Shown: positions 54,462-63,433, counted from the stretch's first letter. The stretch is 64,000 nt of DNA from Planococcus sp. MB-3u-03 (GCF_002833405.1 NZ_CP025135.1:663501-727500); one strand, 5' to 3'. Numbers and translations are program-made. The notes: generated by a model not told the origin, from the sequence alone.

Positions 54462-55448
54462 ATGCCACTGCAAATCGTGCGCAACGATATCACCAAAATG
54501 ACAACCGATGCCATCGTCAATGCCGCAAACTCCAGCCTGAAGATGGACGGCGGTGTATGCGGGGCAATTTTCCGGGCAGCGGGGCCGAAGCAGCTGCAGG
54601 AAGCGTGCGACAGAATCGGCCATTGTGCGGTCGGGGAAGCGGTGCACACCGAAAGCTTTGCGTTGGATGCAAAGTTCGTCATCCATACGGTCGGACCTGT
54701 TTGGGAAGGCGGAGGTCACAATGAAGAGACCTTGTTGCGCAATTGCTACCGCAACTCGCTGCAACTTGCCGCCGAGCTTGGCTGTGAGTCGATTGCTTTT
54801 CCGCTCATCTCGACCGGTATCTTCGGCTATCCGAAAGAACCGGCGTTGCGTGTGGCGACGGAAGAGATTGATACCTTTTTGAACTTGCGCGATATGGACG
54901 TCTATCTGGTCGTCTTGGACCAGCAGTCGTTTGGCATTAGCCAGAAGCTTTATGAATCGATTGAAACATTCATCAATGAACAGGAAGCGTCGGTTTTAGA
55001 AGACCGGGCTGTCCGTTATCGCGACCAGCAGCCACTGGAAATCCCGATGTACGAACCGAAAGAAGTGCTGGAACAGGAACTGAGCCTCGAAGAGTTCTTG
55101 GAAGAGCTGGACGAATCCTTTTCGAAGCGTCTGTTCAGGTTCATTGACGACCGAGGCATGACCGATGCCGAGACCTATAAAAAGGCGAATCTCGACAAGA
55201 AGCTGTTTTCCAAAATCAGAAACTCCCCAGGCTACACGCCGAAGAAAAAGACCATCCTGGCGTTTGCGATCGCGCTCGAACTGGATCTCGACGAGACGGA
55301 GGAACTGCTCGGGACGGCGGGCTACCGCTTGTCGAACAGCCATAAATTCGACTTGATCGTCCGTTATTTCATTGAGCGGGAACAATACAATATCTTTGAA
55401 ATCAATGAAGCCTTGTTTGCATTTGATGAAGCGCTTCTTGGTTCGTAA
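54462..55448 (+). CDS. Macro domain fused to a C-terminal helical (HTH-like) domain
   Basis: Residues 1 to about 170 are a macro domain. NAANSSLKMDGGVCGAIF (20-37) and ISTGIFGYP (about 112-120) form the ADP-ribose pocket. Residues 215-328 are a separate helical domain (LFRFIDDRGMTDAETYKKANLDKKLFSKIRNSPGYTPKKKTILAFAIALELDLDETEELLGTAGYRLS), which resembles repressor-type helix-turn-helix domains. Macro domains bind or hydrolyse ADP-ribose groups on proteins or nucleic acids. GAGAGGGATGAG precedes the ATG. It is a single gene, possibly regulatory or defensive. Confidence 0.85.
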   Translation: MPLQIVRNDITKMTTDAIVNAANSSLKMDGGVCGAIFRAAGPKQLQEACDRIGHCAVGEAVHTESFALDAKFVIHTVGPVWEGGGHNEETLLRNCYRNSLQLAAELGCESIAFPLISTGIFGYPKEPALRVATEEIDTFLNLRDMDVYLVVLDQQSFGISQKLYESIETFINEQEASVLEDRAVRYRDQQPLEIPMYEPKEVLEQELSLEEFLEELDESFSKRLFRFIDDRGMTDAETYKKANLDKKLFSKIRNSPGYTPKKKTILAFAIALELDLDETEELLGTAGYRLSNSHKFDLIVRYFIEREQYNIFEINEALFAFDEALLGS

Positions 55449-55475
55449 AAGATTCTATACAGTTTCTAAATTAGA

Positions 55476-55504
55476 AACAGCCCTGTTCACGGAACGGGGC
55501 TGTT
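55476..55504. terminator. Bidirectional terminator
   Basis: AACAGCCC-GTTC and GAAC-GGGCTGTT form a stem with a T-G pair, lying between the convergent macro-domain gene and the ABC operon. Confidence 0.8.
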
Positions 55505-55518
55505 TTATATTTGCGAAT

Positions 55519-56262
55519 TTATCGGACGAGGACTTTCTCCAAAAATTTCTTTGTACGTTCTTCTTGAGGAGATGAAAATAGAACTTCTGGTTTTCCTTCT
55601 TCAACAATATAGCCATCCGCGATAAAAACAACGCGGTCGGATACTTCGCGAGCGAAATGCATTTCATGTGTCACAATGATCATTGTCTGGCCTTCTTGCG
55701 CTAAATCTTTGATGACGGTTAATACTTCACCGACGAGTTCAGGGTCCAGAGCCGATGTAGGTTCGTCAAATAACAATACATCTGGTTTTAAAGCGAGAAT
55801 GCGTGCAATAGCGGCTCGCTGCTTCTGGCCTCCCGAAAGCTGTTCGGGATAATGGTTTTTATGAGCTGATAAACCAACCTTATGGAGCAGTTCTTCTGCT
55901 TCTGTTACAACTTCCTGTTTGTCTCGTTTTTGGACGATTAGCGGTGCTTCGATAACGTTCTCGATAACCGTTTTATGCGGAAATAGATGAAAATGCTGAA
56001 ATACCATTCCAGAGTACTGCTGTATATCGACTTTCTGTTTTTTTGATGGTGCCTTGCCGTTAAAAGTGACAACTACATCCTTGATTTTAAGTGATCCTGA
56101 GGTAGGGGACTCTAATAAATTCAAGCACCGAAGTAATGTGGTCTTACCTGATCCGGACGGTCCGATGATGCTAAGAACTTCGCCTTGTTCGATTTCGAGG
56201 GAAATGGACTTTAAGACTTCGTTGTCATTAAAGTTTTTGCTGAGCTGATCGACTTTAATCAT
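55519..56262 (-). CDS. Amino acid ABC transporter ATP-binding protein (probable cystine/sulfur amino acid)
   Basis: From ATG 56262 the protein is 247 residues with Walker [10 protein letters not shown] (34-42), signature LSGGQKQR, Walker [15 protein letters not shown] and the polar-amino-acid-type switch [10 protein letters not shown]. It is the ATPase of the three-gene operon, read last. GGAG lies 8 nt upstream. The S-box riboswitch ahead of the operon points to methionine/cystine-type substrates, as in the TcyKLMN-like systems. Assignment to a given amino acid is inference. Confidence 0.9.
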   Translation of the reverse strand: MIKVDQLSKNFNDNEVLKSISLEIEQGEVLSIIGPSGSGKTTLLRCLNLLESPTSGSLKIKDVVVTFNGKAPSKKQKVDIQQYSGMVFQHFHLFPHKTVIENVIEAPLIVQKRDKQEVVTEAEELLHKVGLSAHKNHYPEQLSGGQKQRAAIARILALKPDVLLFDEPTSALDPELVGEVLTVIKDLAQEGQTMIIVTHEMHFAREVSDRVVFIADGYIVEEGKPEVLFSSPQEERTKKFLEKVLVR

Positions 56263-56276
56263 TTTCAAAACTCCAT

Positions 56277-56960
56277 TCACGTCATGACATAACGATTTGC
56301 TTTTTTCTCTAAATAATCCTGCAGTAAGGTGACAACTGAACAAATTGCCCAATAAATGAGTGCCACTAGAATATACAGGGTCAAGCTTTCATAAGTTTGT
56401 CCAACAACGACCTTCGCCCGGTAGAACATCTCGGAAACAGTAATGACCATGGCAAGTGAGGTGCCTTTTATAATGTCCATAAAAATACTTGATAAAGGTG
56501 GCAGCGCAATGCGCGTACCCTGTGGCAAAATGATGCGCCGCATTGTTTGCCAGTAAGTCATTCTGAGAGTTTCCGCCGCTTCCCATTGACCTTTTGCTAC
56601 CGATGAGATGGCCGACCGAATCACTTCGGCCGTATAGGCGGAGAAGTGGATACTAATGCCGATGATGGCGGCTGTCAATGGTTGCATATCGATACCGACC
56701 ATCGGAAACCCGAAATACAGGATGAATAAAATAACAAGAAGGGGCGTTCCGCGCATAAATGAGATAAATAGGCGTGTAGGAAAGGAAATCAAAGCTAGTT
56801 TATTCATGCGGGCAAGGGCAACGAACAACCCTAGAAATAGAGCGAGAAGCATGCTTACAATTGCGATCAATAGAGTATACCAAGCTCCTTCCAAGATAAA
56901 CGGAAGAGCCTCTATTGCGACTTCTATATTAAAAAGATATTCCCATTTAAACTCAGACAT
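56277..56960 (-). CDS. Amino acid ABC transporter permease (probable cystine/sulfur amino acid)
   Basis: The 227-residue membrane protein has five or so membrane segments and the HisM-type permease motif. [24 protein letters not shown] marks the N-terminal part, and the EAA loop [34 protein letters not shown] contacts the ATPase. It lies between the binding-protein and ATPase genes, 14 bp from the latter. The partner substrate is a polar or sulfur amino acid. Confidence 0.9.
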   Translation of the reverse strand: MSEFKWEYLFNIEVAIEALPFILEGAWYTLLIAIVSMLLALFLGLFVALARMNKLALISFPTRLFISFMRGTPLLVILFILYFGFPMVGIDMQPLTAAIIGISIHFSAYTAEVIRSAISSVAKGQWEAAETLRMTYWQTMRRIILPQGTRIALPPLSSIFMDIIKGTSLAMVITVSEMFYRAKVVVGQTYESLTLYILVALIYWAICSVVTLLQDYLEKKANRYVMT

Positions 56961-57022
56961 ATTTTATCTCCTTTGGATGTGCAGGATAGAAAAAAGAGGA
57001 ATCAAAGGATTCCCCTGTAGGA

Positions 57023-57868
57023 TTATTCAACTTCAACTGGCTTTGTGACGTCAGCACCTAAAAATTCAAGTGAGATTTCCGTCACGGTGCCATCTTCGAT
57101 TAATTCTGTAAGGGCGGCATCAAGTTGTTCTTTCAATTCCGGACTGTCTTTTTGCATCACTAAGCCACTGCTGTTAGGAGAAAACTTCACATTTTCAGCA
57201 AGCTTCAATCCAGGTTTGTCGAATTGTTCTAGTGCTTGAATTAGTACTAAATAATCATTAAGTGTAGCATCAACGCGTCCTTGCACAATTTCAGGAAGCA
57301 CAGTATCTGATCCAGTATAGACCACTACCTCAGCGCCTTGTTCTTTAGCATAGTCGGAGTAATTGCTCGTCGCAGCTCCACCAACTTTCTTACCTGCTAA
57401 ATCATCCACCGTTGTAATTCCAGAATCATCATTCTCCCGGACAATGGCTGATCCATAGGAATGCTTGACGGGAACTGTAAAATCAAATTTCTCGAGGCGT
57501 TCTTCTGTAATCGAAAAGTCATTTGCTGCAATATCGATCTGACCATTTCTTAGTGCGGGCAAAAGGCCGTCAAATTCCATCGTTTTAAATTCAACTTCTA
57601 GGCCTAGCTTATCCCCAATCGCCCGTACTACTTCTACATCAAAGCCAGTCAATTCTTTCGTTGTTTCATCGAAGTAGGTAACCGGAAAATATAAACCTTC
57701 TGTACCCACTACTAATTTGCCTGATTCCTCAATTCGTTCCCACGAATTCTGTTCGCCTGATTCAGAAGCGCTGGCAGAACTATTGGAATCCTCATTACCG
57801 CATGCAGCTGCGATTAATGCTGTTGCTGAAATCAGTGTAAAAAGCAAAAACTTTTTCGACTTTTTCAT
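57023..57868 (-). CDS. Amino acid ABC transporter substrate-binding lipoprotein
   Basis: From ATG 57868 the protein is 281 residues. The lipoprotein signal KKSKKFLLFTLISATALIAAACGNEDS ends in a lipobox with Cys at about 21. Family 3 solute-binding domains follow, with the signature GFDVEVVRAIGDKLGLEVEFKTMEFDGLLPALRNGQIDIAANDF. Relatives bind cystine, glutamine or other polar amino acids. It is the first gene of the operon, directly downstream of the S-box riboswitch. The longer frame to 57982 would run through the riboswitch terminator and is not used. Confidence 0.9.
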   Translation of the reverse strand: MKKSKKFLLFTLISATALIAAACGNEDSNSSASASESGEQNSWERIEESGKLVVGTEGLYFPVTYFDETTKELTGFDVEVVRAIGDKLGLEVEFKTMEFDGLLPALRNGQIDIAANDFSITEERLEKFDFTVPVKHSYGSAIVRENDDSGITTVDDLAGKKVGGAATSNYSDYAKEQGAEVVVYTGSDTVLPEIVQGRVDATLNDYLVLIQALEQFDKPGLKLAENVKFSPNSSGLVMQKDSPELKEQLDAALTELIEDGTVTEISLEFLGADVTKPVEVE

Positions 57869-57929
57869 ATGTATGACACCATCCTTAATGAAGTTAGCGC
57901 AACAGCAATGGTTCTTCATGAAACCAAAC

Positions 57930-58091
57930 AAAAAAACCTCTTCAATAAGAAGAGGTTTGCATCTCAAAAAAAAAGATTTCAACTCTTCTTATCTCTCAAG
58001 CGATTCGCTTGTTGGATTTGGCACAGTACCCGAAAAGAGTCCGCTGCCGAGGTTTCGTAGGGCCAATCCCTCCACCTCTCATGATAAGAAC
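57930..58091 (-). ncRNA. SAM-I (S-box) riboswitch with transcription terminator
   Basis: Read on the minus strand, the aptamer (58091-57984) shows TTCTTATC, GAGAGGTGGAGGGA, TGGCCCTACGAAACCTCGGCAGC, TGTGCCAAATCCAACA and GAGAGATAAGAA, in the conserved S-box order. The P1 stem is TTCTTATC with GATAAGAA. The terminator (57958-57934) is AAACCTCTTC/GAAGAGGTTT plus T run. Its 5' arm can pair instead with the AAGAAGAG near P1, forming an antiterminator. High S-adenosylmethionine should switch off the ABC operon. Confidence 0.92.
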
Positions 58092-58116
58092 GTATTAACT
58101 ATTCAGCTATATTAAG

Positions 58117-58145
58117 ACCATACCATCGACATTTAATGAGGTCAA
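58117..58145 (-). promoter_or_regulatory. Promoter of the S-box/ABC operon
   Basis: On the minus strand, -35 TTGACC (58145-58140) and -10 TATGGT (58122-58117) are 17 bp apart, about 25 bp ahead of the start of the S-box aptamer. Confidence 0.65.
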
Positions 58146-58265
58146 TATGTATTCCTATATATTTAGTAGGGATTTAATTTTTTCGAAGATAAACGTAAAG
58201 TTTCATCTGCTACTCCTGCTTTTTAGTACATAAATTATGTCGTGCAGTGAGTTGATTGGTTTGTA

Positions 58266-58290
58266 AAAGGTCGCTTTAAAAGCGACCTTT
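58266..58290. terminator. Small perfect hairpin, terminator-like
   Basis: AAAGGTCGCTTT and AAAGCGACCTTT form a 12-bp stem with T/A tails on both sides, 58 bp before the VWA gene start. No gene obviously ends here on the plus strand, so it may be an insulator or a leader terminator of the VWA gene. Confidence 0.7.
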
Positions 58291-58347
58291 TTTCTATTGG
58301 AAAATCGTATCCTTGGGGTAGCAAGTAACCTGAAGGAGGAAATTGAG

Positions 58348-59004
58348 ATGAAAAATGAAACGACAGAATTGGTGTTTATTCTCGACAAGAGCGGTTCGAT
58401 GGCGGGGCTCGAAAAAGATACGATCGGCGGCTTTAATGCCCTAATCGACAAACAGCGAAAGCTCCCAGGCGAGGTCCGCGTGACGACGGTTCTATTCAAC
58501 CACGAATACGAGCTGCTTCACGATCGGATTTCGCTCGAAGGTATTTCGCCGATGACGGATAGCGATTATGAAGTAGGCGGCATGACGGCTTTGCTCGATG
58601 CGGTCGGCTCGACAATCCAAAAGATCAGCAATGCGCAAAAAGGGACATTGAAAAAGCACCAGGCCGATCAAGTGATGTTCGTCATCACGACGGATGGCCT
58701 GGAAAACTCCAGCTGTGAATACACATACAAGAAAATTAATGAAATGATTGCCTCGAAAAAGACGGCTGGGTGGGAATTCATTTTTCTCGGTGCGAACATC
58801 GACGCGGCCGCGACCGCAAAGAAATTCGGTGTCGACGAAGATTTTGCGGTGGATTACCATGCGGATGCGGAGGGGACGGAGTTGAATTATCAAGTGTTGA
58901 GCGAAGCGGTGAGTTCGTTCCGGACCGGGAAAAAGATTGGCCGGGAGTGGAAGAGGGAGATTGAGCGGGATTATGAAGCTCGCGGAAATAAAGAAAAGCA
59001 ATAA
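58348..59004 (+). CDS. VWA-domain (TerY-like) protein
   Basis: The 218-residue protein is a single von Willebrand A domain with the MIDAS metal site: DKSGS (13-17), the Thr in GGMTALLDAVG and the Asp in ITTDG. It is cytoplasmic with no signal or membrane segment. The sequence VFILDKSGSMAGLEKDTIGGFNALIDKQR is typical of the stand-alone VWA/TerY group linked to stress and tellurite-resistance clusters. ATG 58348 follows AAGGAGGAAATT; the longer frame from a TTG is not used. No Ter kinase or TerD is nearby. Confidence 0.85.
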   Translation: MKNETTELVFILDKSGSMAGLEKDTIGGFNALIDKQRKLPGEVRVTTVLFNHEYELLHDRISLEGISPMTDSDYEVGGMTALLDAVGSTIQKISNAQKGTLKKHQADQVMFVITTDGLENSSCEYTYKKINEMIASKKTAGWEFIFLGANIDAAATAKKFGVDEDFAVDYHADAEGTELNYQVLSEAVSSFRTGKKIGREWKREIERDYEARGNKEKQ

Positions 59005-59040
59005 TAAGTGAAATTTATTCGAAAACGAGGGGGATTCATC

Positions 59041-59592
59041 ATGAAAAAAGTATTTAAGATTGGCTGTCTCGGCATCATTGGCCTATTTGTATTAATGGCC
59101 ATACTGGTTGCATTAGTCGGAGGAGGAGAAGATTCCACTGAAACCGAGGGCCCGACAGAAACAGCTCCGGCAACAGAAGAAACCGCAACCGAAGAAACTT
59201 CTTCGGAAGAAGCAGAGGAACCAGCTGAAACGGAAGAAGCCGCTGAAACGGAAGAACCGGTTGAAGAAGAGCCAGCTGAGCCGGAAGTATCGACTGAGTT
59301 TGAATCTGCATTGAATCAAGCACAGACCTATTCAGATACCATGCATATGTCGAAAGCCGGTGTGTTCGATCAATTGACTTCTGAATACGGCGGACAGTTC
59401 CCAGAAGATGCTGCACAATATGCGATCGACAATGTGGATGCAGATTGGAATGCGAACGCTTTGGAGTCGGCCAAGACTTATCAGGAAAGCATGAGTATGT
59501 CCAAGGAAGCTATTCGCAATCAATTGACTTCTGATTATGGCGGTCAATTTACACAAGAAGAAGCTGACTACGCGGTCGAAAATTTGGAATAA
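59041..59592 (+). CDS. Membrane-anchored protein with two Ltp-type C-terminal repeats
   Basis: From ATG 59041 (after GAGGGGG) the protein is 183 residues: one N-terminal membrane segment (KIGCLGIIGLFVLMAILVALVGG), a long Glu/Thr/Pro-rich acidic linker (about 34-85), then two repeats of about 45 residues. Their shared cores are ALNQAQTYSDTMHMSKAGVFDQLTSEYGGQF and ALESAKTYQESMSMSKEAIRNQLTSDYGGQF. These are the Ltp host-cell-surface-lipoprotein domains known from phage superinfection-exclusion proteins. It probably sits on the outer face. The function here is not known. Confidence 0.8.
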   Translation: MKKVFKIGCLGIIGLFVLMAILVALVGGGEDSTETEGPTETAPATEETATEETSSEEAEEPAETEEAAETEEPVEEEPAEPEVSTEFESALNQAQTYSDTMHMSKAGVFDQLTSEYGGQFPEDAAQYAIDNVDADWNANALESAKTYQESMSMSKEAIRNQLTSDYGGQFTQEEADYAVENLE

Positions 59593-59595
59593 ACC

Positions 59596-59637
59596 AAAAA
59601 GATGAGCCCCGGCAAAACTGCCGGGGCTCATCTTTTT
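59596..59637. terminator. Bidirectional terminator
   Basis: AAAAGATGAGCCCCGGC and GCCGGGGCTCATCTTTT form a perfect 17-bp stem between the convergent Ltp-like and cstA genes. Confidence 0.92.
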
Positions 59638-59641
59638 TCAT

Positions 59642-61078
59642 TTAAACCGTTTCAACTTCCGAATCCACTTGCTTCGCAGCGCGGTACTTCATGATCTGTG
59701 CGATATACCATAAAGCGATAGCCAGCGTGATGACCGAGCCGATCATGGCGGCGATGTGGTATTCCATATTCAAGCCTTCCGGTGCGTAGAAGATGTACAT
59801 GGAGACGACGCCTGTCATGAACATGGCCGGTACGCCGCTGATCCAGTGCATTTTGTAGTTCTTGAGCAAATACATCGTCGCTGTCCACAGCATAAATGTC
59901 GCGACCACTTGGTTGGTCCAGCCGACGTAGCGCCACAAGAAGGTGTAGTCGATCGTCGCCATGTAGAACGTCGGGATGGCGAGCGGGATGGTGATCAATA
60001 GGATTCTCAAAGTGCCGTCAGTCTTGGTGAACTTCGACAGCAAGTCAGCCAAGATCATGCGCGATGAGCGAAGCGCGGTATCGCCCGTTGTGATCGGCAA
60101 GATGATGACGCCGAAGATCGCGAGGATGCCACCGAGAGTACCAAGGAGCGAGATCGAAATTTCATTGACCACGCCTGATGGCCCGCCAGCTGCAAGTGCT
60201 GCGCCAAGTCCTTCAGTTCCGTTGAAGAAGGTCATGCCAGCAGCCGCCCAGATCAAAGCGATAATGCCTTCGATGACCATGGCGCCGTAGAAGATTTTAC
60301 GGCCGTCAGTTTCTTTTTTCATCGTGCGGGCGATGATCGGGCTTTGCGTGCTATGGAAGCCGGAGATTGCGCCGCAAGAAACGGTAACCATCAATAGCGG
60401 CCAGATTGGTAATTCGCCTGGATGCAAATTGCTGAAGGTCAAGTTCGGCATTGGTTTTCCTGAGAACACGAGTGCCACGGCTACTGCGATGGCCATGAAC
60501 AACAGGATGCCGCCGAGTAGCGGGTAGATGCGGCCGATGATGCGGTTGATCGGCAAGATCGTTGCAAGAACGAAATAAGCAAAAATAAGTGCAAGCGCCC
60601 AGATAAAGGAGATCGGCGTGATTTGTGCGATCAATTGAGCAGGGCCAGCCGTGAAGGCAGCCGCTACGAGCAGCATCAACACGAGCGACAAACCGTTGAT
60701 GAAGACTTTTGCGTTCTTGCCTAAATAACGCCCGACAAGAGTAGGGAATTGCGCTCCGCCGTGGCGCATCGACATCATACCGGAAAAGTAATCGTGGACG
60801 CCGCCTGCAAAGATGCAGCCAACGACGATCCAGATGAATGCGACGGGTCCGTAGAGTGCGCCAGCTACAGCGCCGTAGATCGGGCCGAGCCCTGCGATGT
60901 TCAAGAGTTGGATCAAATTGCCTTTCCACCAGCTCATCGGCACATAGTCGATGTTATCGGCCTGCGCGTATGCGGGTGTTGGAGTTGTATCGTCGACGCC
61001 GAATACCTTTTCGATAAATTTTGAATAAAAAACGTATCCCAATATTAAGAGTGCAAGTGCTGCGAAAAATGTAATCAT
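59642..61078 (-). CDS. cstA: Carbon starvation protein CstA (peptide/pyruvate transporter)
   Basis: From ATG 61078 (after GGAGGACG) the protein is 478 residues with about 14-16 membrane segments. CstA-family stretches include YVPMSWWKGNLIQLLNIAGLGPIYGAVAGALYGPVAFIWIVVGCIFAGGVHDYFSGMMSMRHGGAQFPTLVGRYLG and SGFHSTQSPIIARTM. It is shorter than E. coli CstA (about 700), as in the Bacillus-type family. Members take up peptides or pyruvate in starvation. A cre-like site 145 bp upstream suggests CcpA control. Confidence 0.9.
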   Translation of the reverse strand: MITFFAALALLILGYVFYSKFIEKVFGVDDTTPTPAYAQADNIDYVPMSWWKGNLIQLLNIAGLGPIYGAVAGALYGPVAFIWIVVGCIFAGGVHDYFSGMMSMRHGGAQFPTLVGRYLGKNAKVFINGLSLVLMLLVAAAFTAGPAQLIAQITPISFIWALALIFAYFVLATILPINRIIGRIYPLLGGILLFMAIAVAVALVFSGKPMPNLTFSNLHPGELPIWPLLMVTVSCGAISGFHSTQSPIIARTMKKETDGRKIFYGAMVIEGIIALIWAAAGMTFFNGTEGLGAALAAGGPSGVVNEISISLLGTLGGILAIFGVIILPITTGDTALRSSRMILADLLSKFTKTDGTLRILLITIPLAIPTFYMATIDYTFLWRYVGWTNQVVATFMLWTATMYLLKNYKMHWISGVPAMFMTGVVSMYIFYAPEGLNMEYHIAAMIGSVITLAIALWYIAQIMKYRAAKQVDSEVETV

Positions 61079-61221
61079 ATGCGTCGTCCTCCTGGTGTCA
61101 GTGATATATCGTATACACATGATAGCATCTTTTGACGAAAATTAAAGTTAATATTTCGAAAAAACTAATATTTCTATTTATATATAGCAAACCGATAGAT
61201 AGTTGATAAGATAATCGGGAG

Positions 61222-61235
61222 TGAAAGCGTATCCA
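61222..61235 (-). promoter_or_regulatory. cre-like site upstream of cstA
   Basis: TGAAAGCGTATCCA fits TGNAANCGNWNNCW fully. It lies in the 349-bp gap between the divergent cstA and Gfo/Idh/MocA genes. No other clear feature is seen in this AT-rich gap. Confidence 0.5.
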
Positions 61236-61427
61236 ATGGGTTTTGAGGACTAAAGATATTTTGCAGTTGTTCACACAAGTTCGTGAAGTTCTGAATTTCA
61301 TTATCTTGAAATAAAAGTAAAGTGAAACATTCATTCCAGACATCGGATAGATTTGATGTTATGTGACACATCGGCGTGATTGCATTATGCTTGAACTCTA
61401 GTACATAAAGAGAAGAGGGAATAGATC

Positions 61428-62366
61428 ATGAATTTCGGAATCATTGGAACAAATTGGATCACCGATCGATTCATCAAAGCAGCGAAGCAGCATCCTGATT
61501 TCCGCATCGGCGCCGTGTATTCGAGAAGTGAAGAGACCGGCCGTGCATTTGCGGATAAATACGGGGTGGAGGCGGTCTATACCGACATGAAGCAGATGTT
61601 CGAAGAAGGCGGAATTGACACCGTCTATATCGCTTCACCGAATGCGTTTCACGCTGAACAAAGCCTGCTCGCGATGCAACACGGCGTGCATGTGCTTTGC
61701 GAAAAGCCGGCTGTTGTCAGCCTGGACGAGATGGACCGGGTGATTGCGGCTTCACAGGAAACCGGCATGACCTATATGGAAGCGATGAAGTCGACCGTGA
61801 CGCCGACTTTCCTGCGGCTGAAAGAAGAGCTGCATAAAATCGGCCCGGTCCGCCGGTATGTGTTTCATTACAACCAGTATTCGTCTCGCTACGATAAATA
61901 CAAAGAAGGCATCGTCGAAAATGCTTTCAAGCCTGAACTCGGCAACGGCGCGAAAACCGATCTCGGCGTTTACGGTTTGGCGCCGCTCGTCCATCTGGCG
62001 GGTGAGCCCCAGTCCGTGTTGCGCAACCGCTACCTGTTGTCGACCGGGGCGGAAGGGCAAGGCAGCATGATTCTTGATTACGGCGAATGCGAAGCGATCG
62101 TCATGTACTCGAAAATTTCGGATTCGTATTTGCCGAGTGAAATCCAAGGAGAAAACGGCGTCGTCGAAATCGACAGAATCAGCGACCCGAAACACGTGCT
62201 GATCAAATACCGCGACGGCACGACCGAAGACATTTCCGTCCCGCACGAGTTCGATACGATGTATTACGAACTCGATGAATTTATCCGCTGCGTGCACAAA
62301 GGCCAAATAGAGTCCCCGATCAACACGCACGAGATCTCCCGGCAAGTGACGAAGCTTTTGCTTTAA
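61428..62366 (+). CDS. Gfo/Idh/MocA-family oxidoreductase
   Basis: The 312-residue protein has an N-terminal Rossmann domain (FGIIGTNWITDRFIKAAKQHPDFRIGAVYSR) and the family motif HVLCEKPAV with the catalytic Lys. The C-terminal substrate domain includes LGVYGLAPLVHLAGEP. It is an NAD(P)-dependent sugar or inositol dehydrogenase-type enzyme in the cytoplasm. AGAAGAGGG precedes the ATG. Single gene; substrate unknown. Confidence 0.88.
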   Translation: MNFGIIGTNWITDRFIKAAKQHPDFRIGAVYSRSEETGRAFADKYGVEAVYTDMKQMFEEGGIDTVYIASPNAFHAEQSLLAMQHGVHVLCEKPAVVSLDEMDRVIAASQETGMTYMEAMKSTVTPTFLRLKEELHKIGPVRRYVFHYNQYSSRYDKYKEGIVENAFKPELGNGAKTDLGVYGLAPLVHLAGEPQSVLRNRYLLSTGAEGQGSMILDYGECEAIVMYSKISDSYLPSEIQGENGVVEIDRISDPKHVLIKYRDGTTEDISVPHEFDTMYYELDEFIRCVHKGQIESPINTHEISRQVTKLLL

Positions 62367-62383
62367 TGAAAATAGCCAACAAA

Positions 62384-62429
62384 AAAACCGCTTTTCCCGT
62401 CCAGTATATGTGGAGGGAAAAGCGGTTTT
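62384..62429 (+). terminator. Rho-independent terminator
   Basis: AAAACCGCTTTTCCC and GGGAAAAGCGGTTTT form a perfect 15-bp stem with T tail after the oxidoreductase gene. Confidence 0.9.
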
Positions 62430-62528
62430 ATTTGTCTAGTTATTTGAGTTCGAGCATCACATAAAACCATTGCTCTCACATTTACTACGTAAATGCGTCG
62501 CAAATGAATTAGCTCAGCTGACTCTTCG

Positions 62529-63320
62529 CTAATTCATTACCAACTGAACTTCCACCCCGAAATGATCCGATACAAGCGGCTTGTGCTCGCCGTTGAAGAT
62601 GACTTTCGACGATTTGACAGTTACCGGTTCAGTGGAGAGGATCAAGTCGATGCGCAGGTCTTGCTTGTTGTCGCTCCAGCCGGCGATTTTGCCTTTGACG
62701 GTAATGCCGGCGTCTTTTTCCTCAGCCAATGTGTAGGTGTCGTGCAGCCCGTTTTCCAACAAGTATTCATAGCCTTGTTGTTCGAGTGAAGCGTCGTTAT
62801 TAAAGTCGCCCATCAAGAAGGCAGGAGCCTCGGTTTTCATTTGCTCAAGCAGCTGGTCGGCCTGGAACTTGAACGGCTCTACTGTGTCGTGCCACCAACC
62901 CGTATGACAGGAATAAAACGTGAAGGGCTGGTCTTCGTAGTGGATGGTTGCGCCGACAATCTTCCGCGTTTTCGGCGAATGCTTGTCGGTGCTTTGGCTG
63001 ACGAAGAAGCTGTGCTCATCGATGACGGCATGGCGCGTCAAGATCACCAGCCCTTCTTCGTAGCGCCCGTAGACGAGATGGGAGAAGTCCCATACCATCG
63101 AATAGCCCGTAACGCCGAGTTGCTCCAGCTCTTGAAGCAAGACTAAAGCGTAATTGTCGTGCTTGACGACATGCTCTGCTTCATCGTCGATCGACTGGTT
63201 GACTTCCTGCAAGGCGATGACGTCATATTCTTTTTCTGCGATGGCTTGCGCCAAATGGCGTATTTTCTCCAGCTGGTTTTCTTCGTGCCACGCATGGCAA
63301 TTCAAGGTCAGTAGTTTCAT
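62529..63320 (-). CDS. Endonuclease/exonuclease/phosphatase (EEP) family hydrolase
   Basis: The 263-residue protein has the EEP core: Asn in TLNCHAWH, Glu in ALQEVNQS, the SCHTGWW stretch, Asp-Asn in MGDFNNDA, and the terminal SDHFGVEV with catalytic His. The metal-dependent family cleaves phosphodiesters in nucleic acids, sphingomyelin or phospholipids. No signal peptide is visible, so it may be cytoplasmic. GGAGGAAT precedes the ATG. It is next to the PTS gene but has its own direction-matched unit. Confidence 0.86.
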   Translation of the reverse strand: MKLLTLNCHAWHEENQLEKIRHLAQAIAEKEYDVIALQEVNQSIDDEAEHVVKHDNYALVLLQELEQLGVTGYSMVWDFSHLVYGRYEEGLVILTRHAVIDEHSFFVSQSTDKHSPKTRKIVGATIHYEDQPFTFYSCHTGWWHDTVEPFKFQADQLLEQMKTEAPAFLMGDFNNDASLEQQGYEYLLENGLHDTYTLAEEKDAGITVKGKIAGWSDNKQDLRIDLILSTEPVTVKSSKVIFNGEHKPLVSDHFGVEVQLVMN

Positions 63321-63369
63321 TGATTCATTCCTCCAAAACGGTTTAATGAGTGAGCTTCATTAGTATAAA

Positions 63370-63411
63370 AAACCCGACCCGATGCGAAGTGATTCGCACG
63401 GATCCGGGTTT
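63370..63411 (-). terminator. Terminator of the PTS gene
   Basis: On the minus strand, AAACCCGGATCCGTGCGAA pairs with TTCGCATCGGGTCGGGTTT (a few mismatches) and is followed by a T run; it lies 22 bp beyond the PTS stop codon. Confidence 0.82.
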
Positions 63412-63433
63412 GAAGCTGATAAGGAAGGTTCTG

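Noticed and set aside
57869..57982. Extended start of the amino acid binding protein
   Set aside because: The extension crosses the riboswitch terminator; the ATG at 57868 begins a proper lipoprotein signal.
62504..62537. Hairpin ATGAATTAGC/GCTAATTCAT as terminator of the EEP gene
   Set aside because: It overlaps the stop codon and lacks a T run on the minus strand, so it is only a weak candidate.
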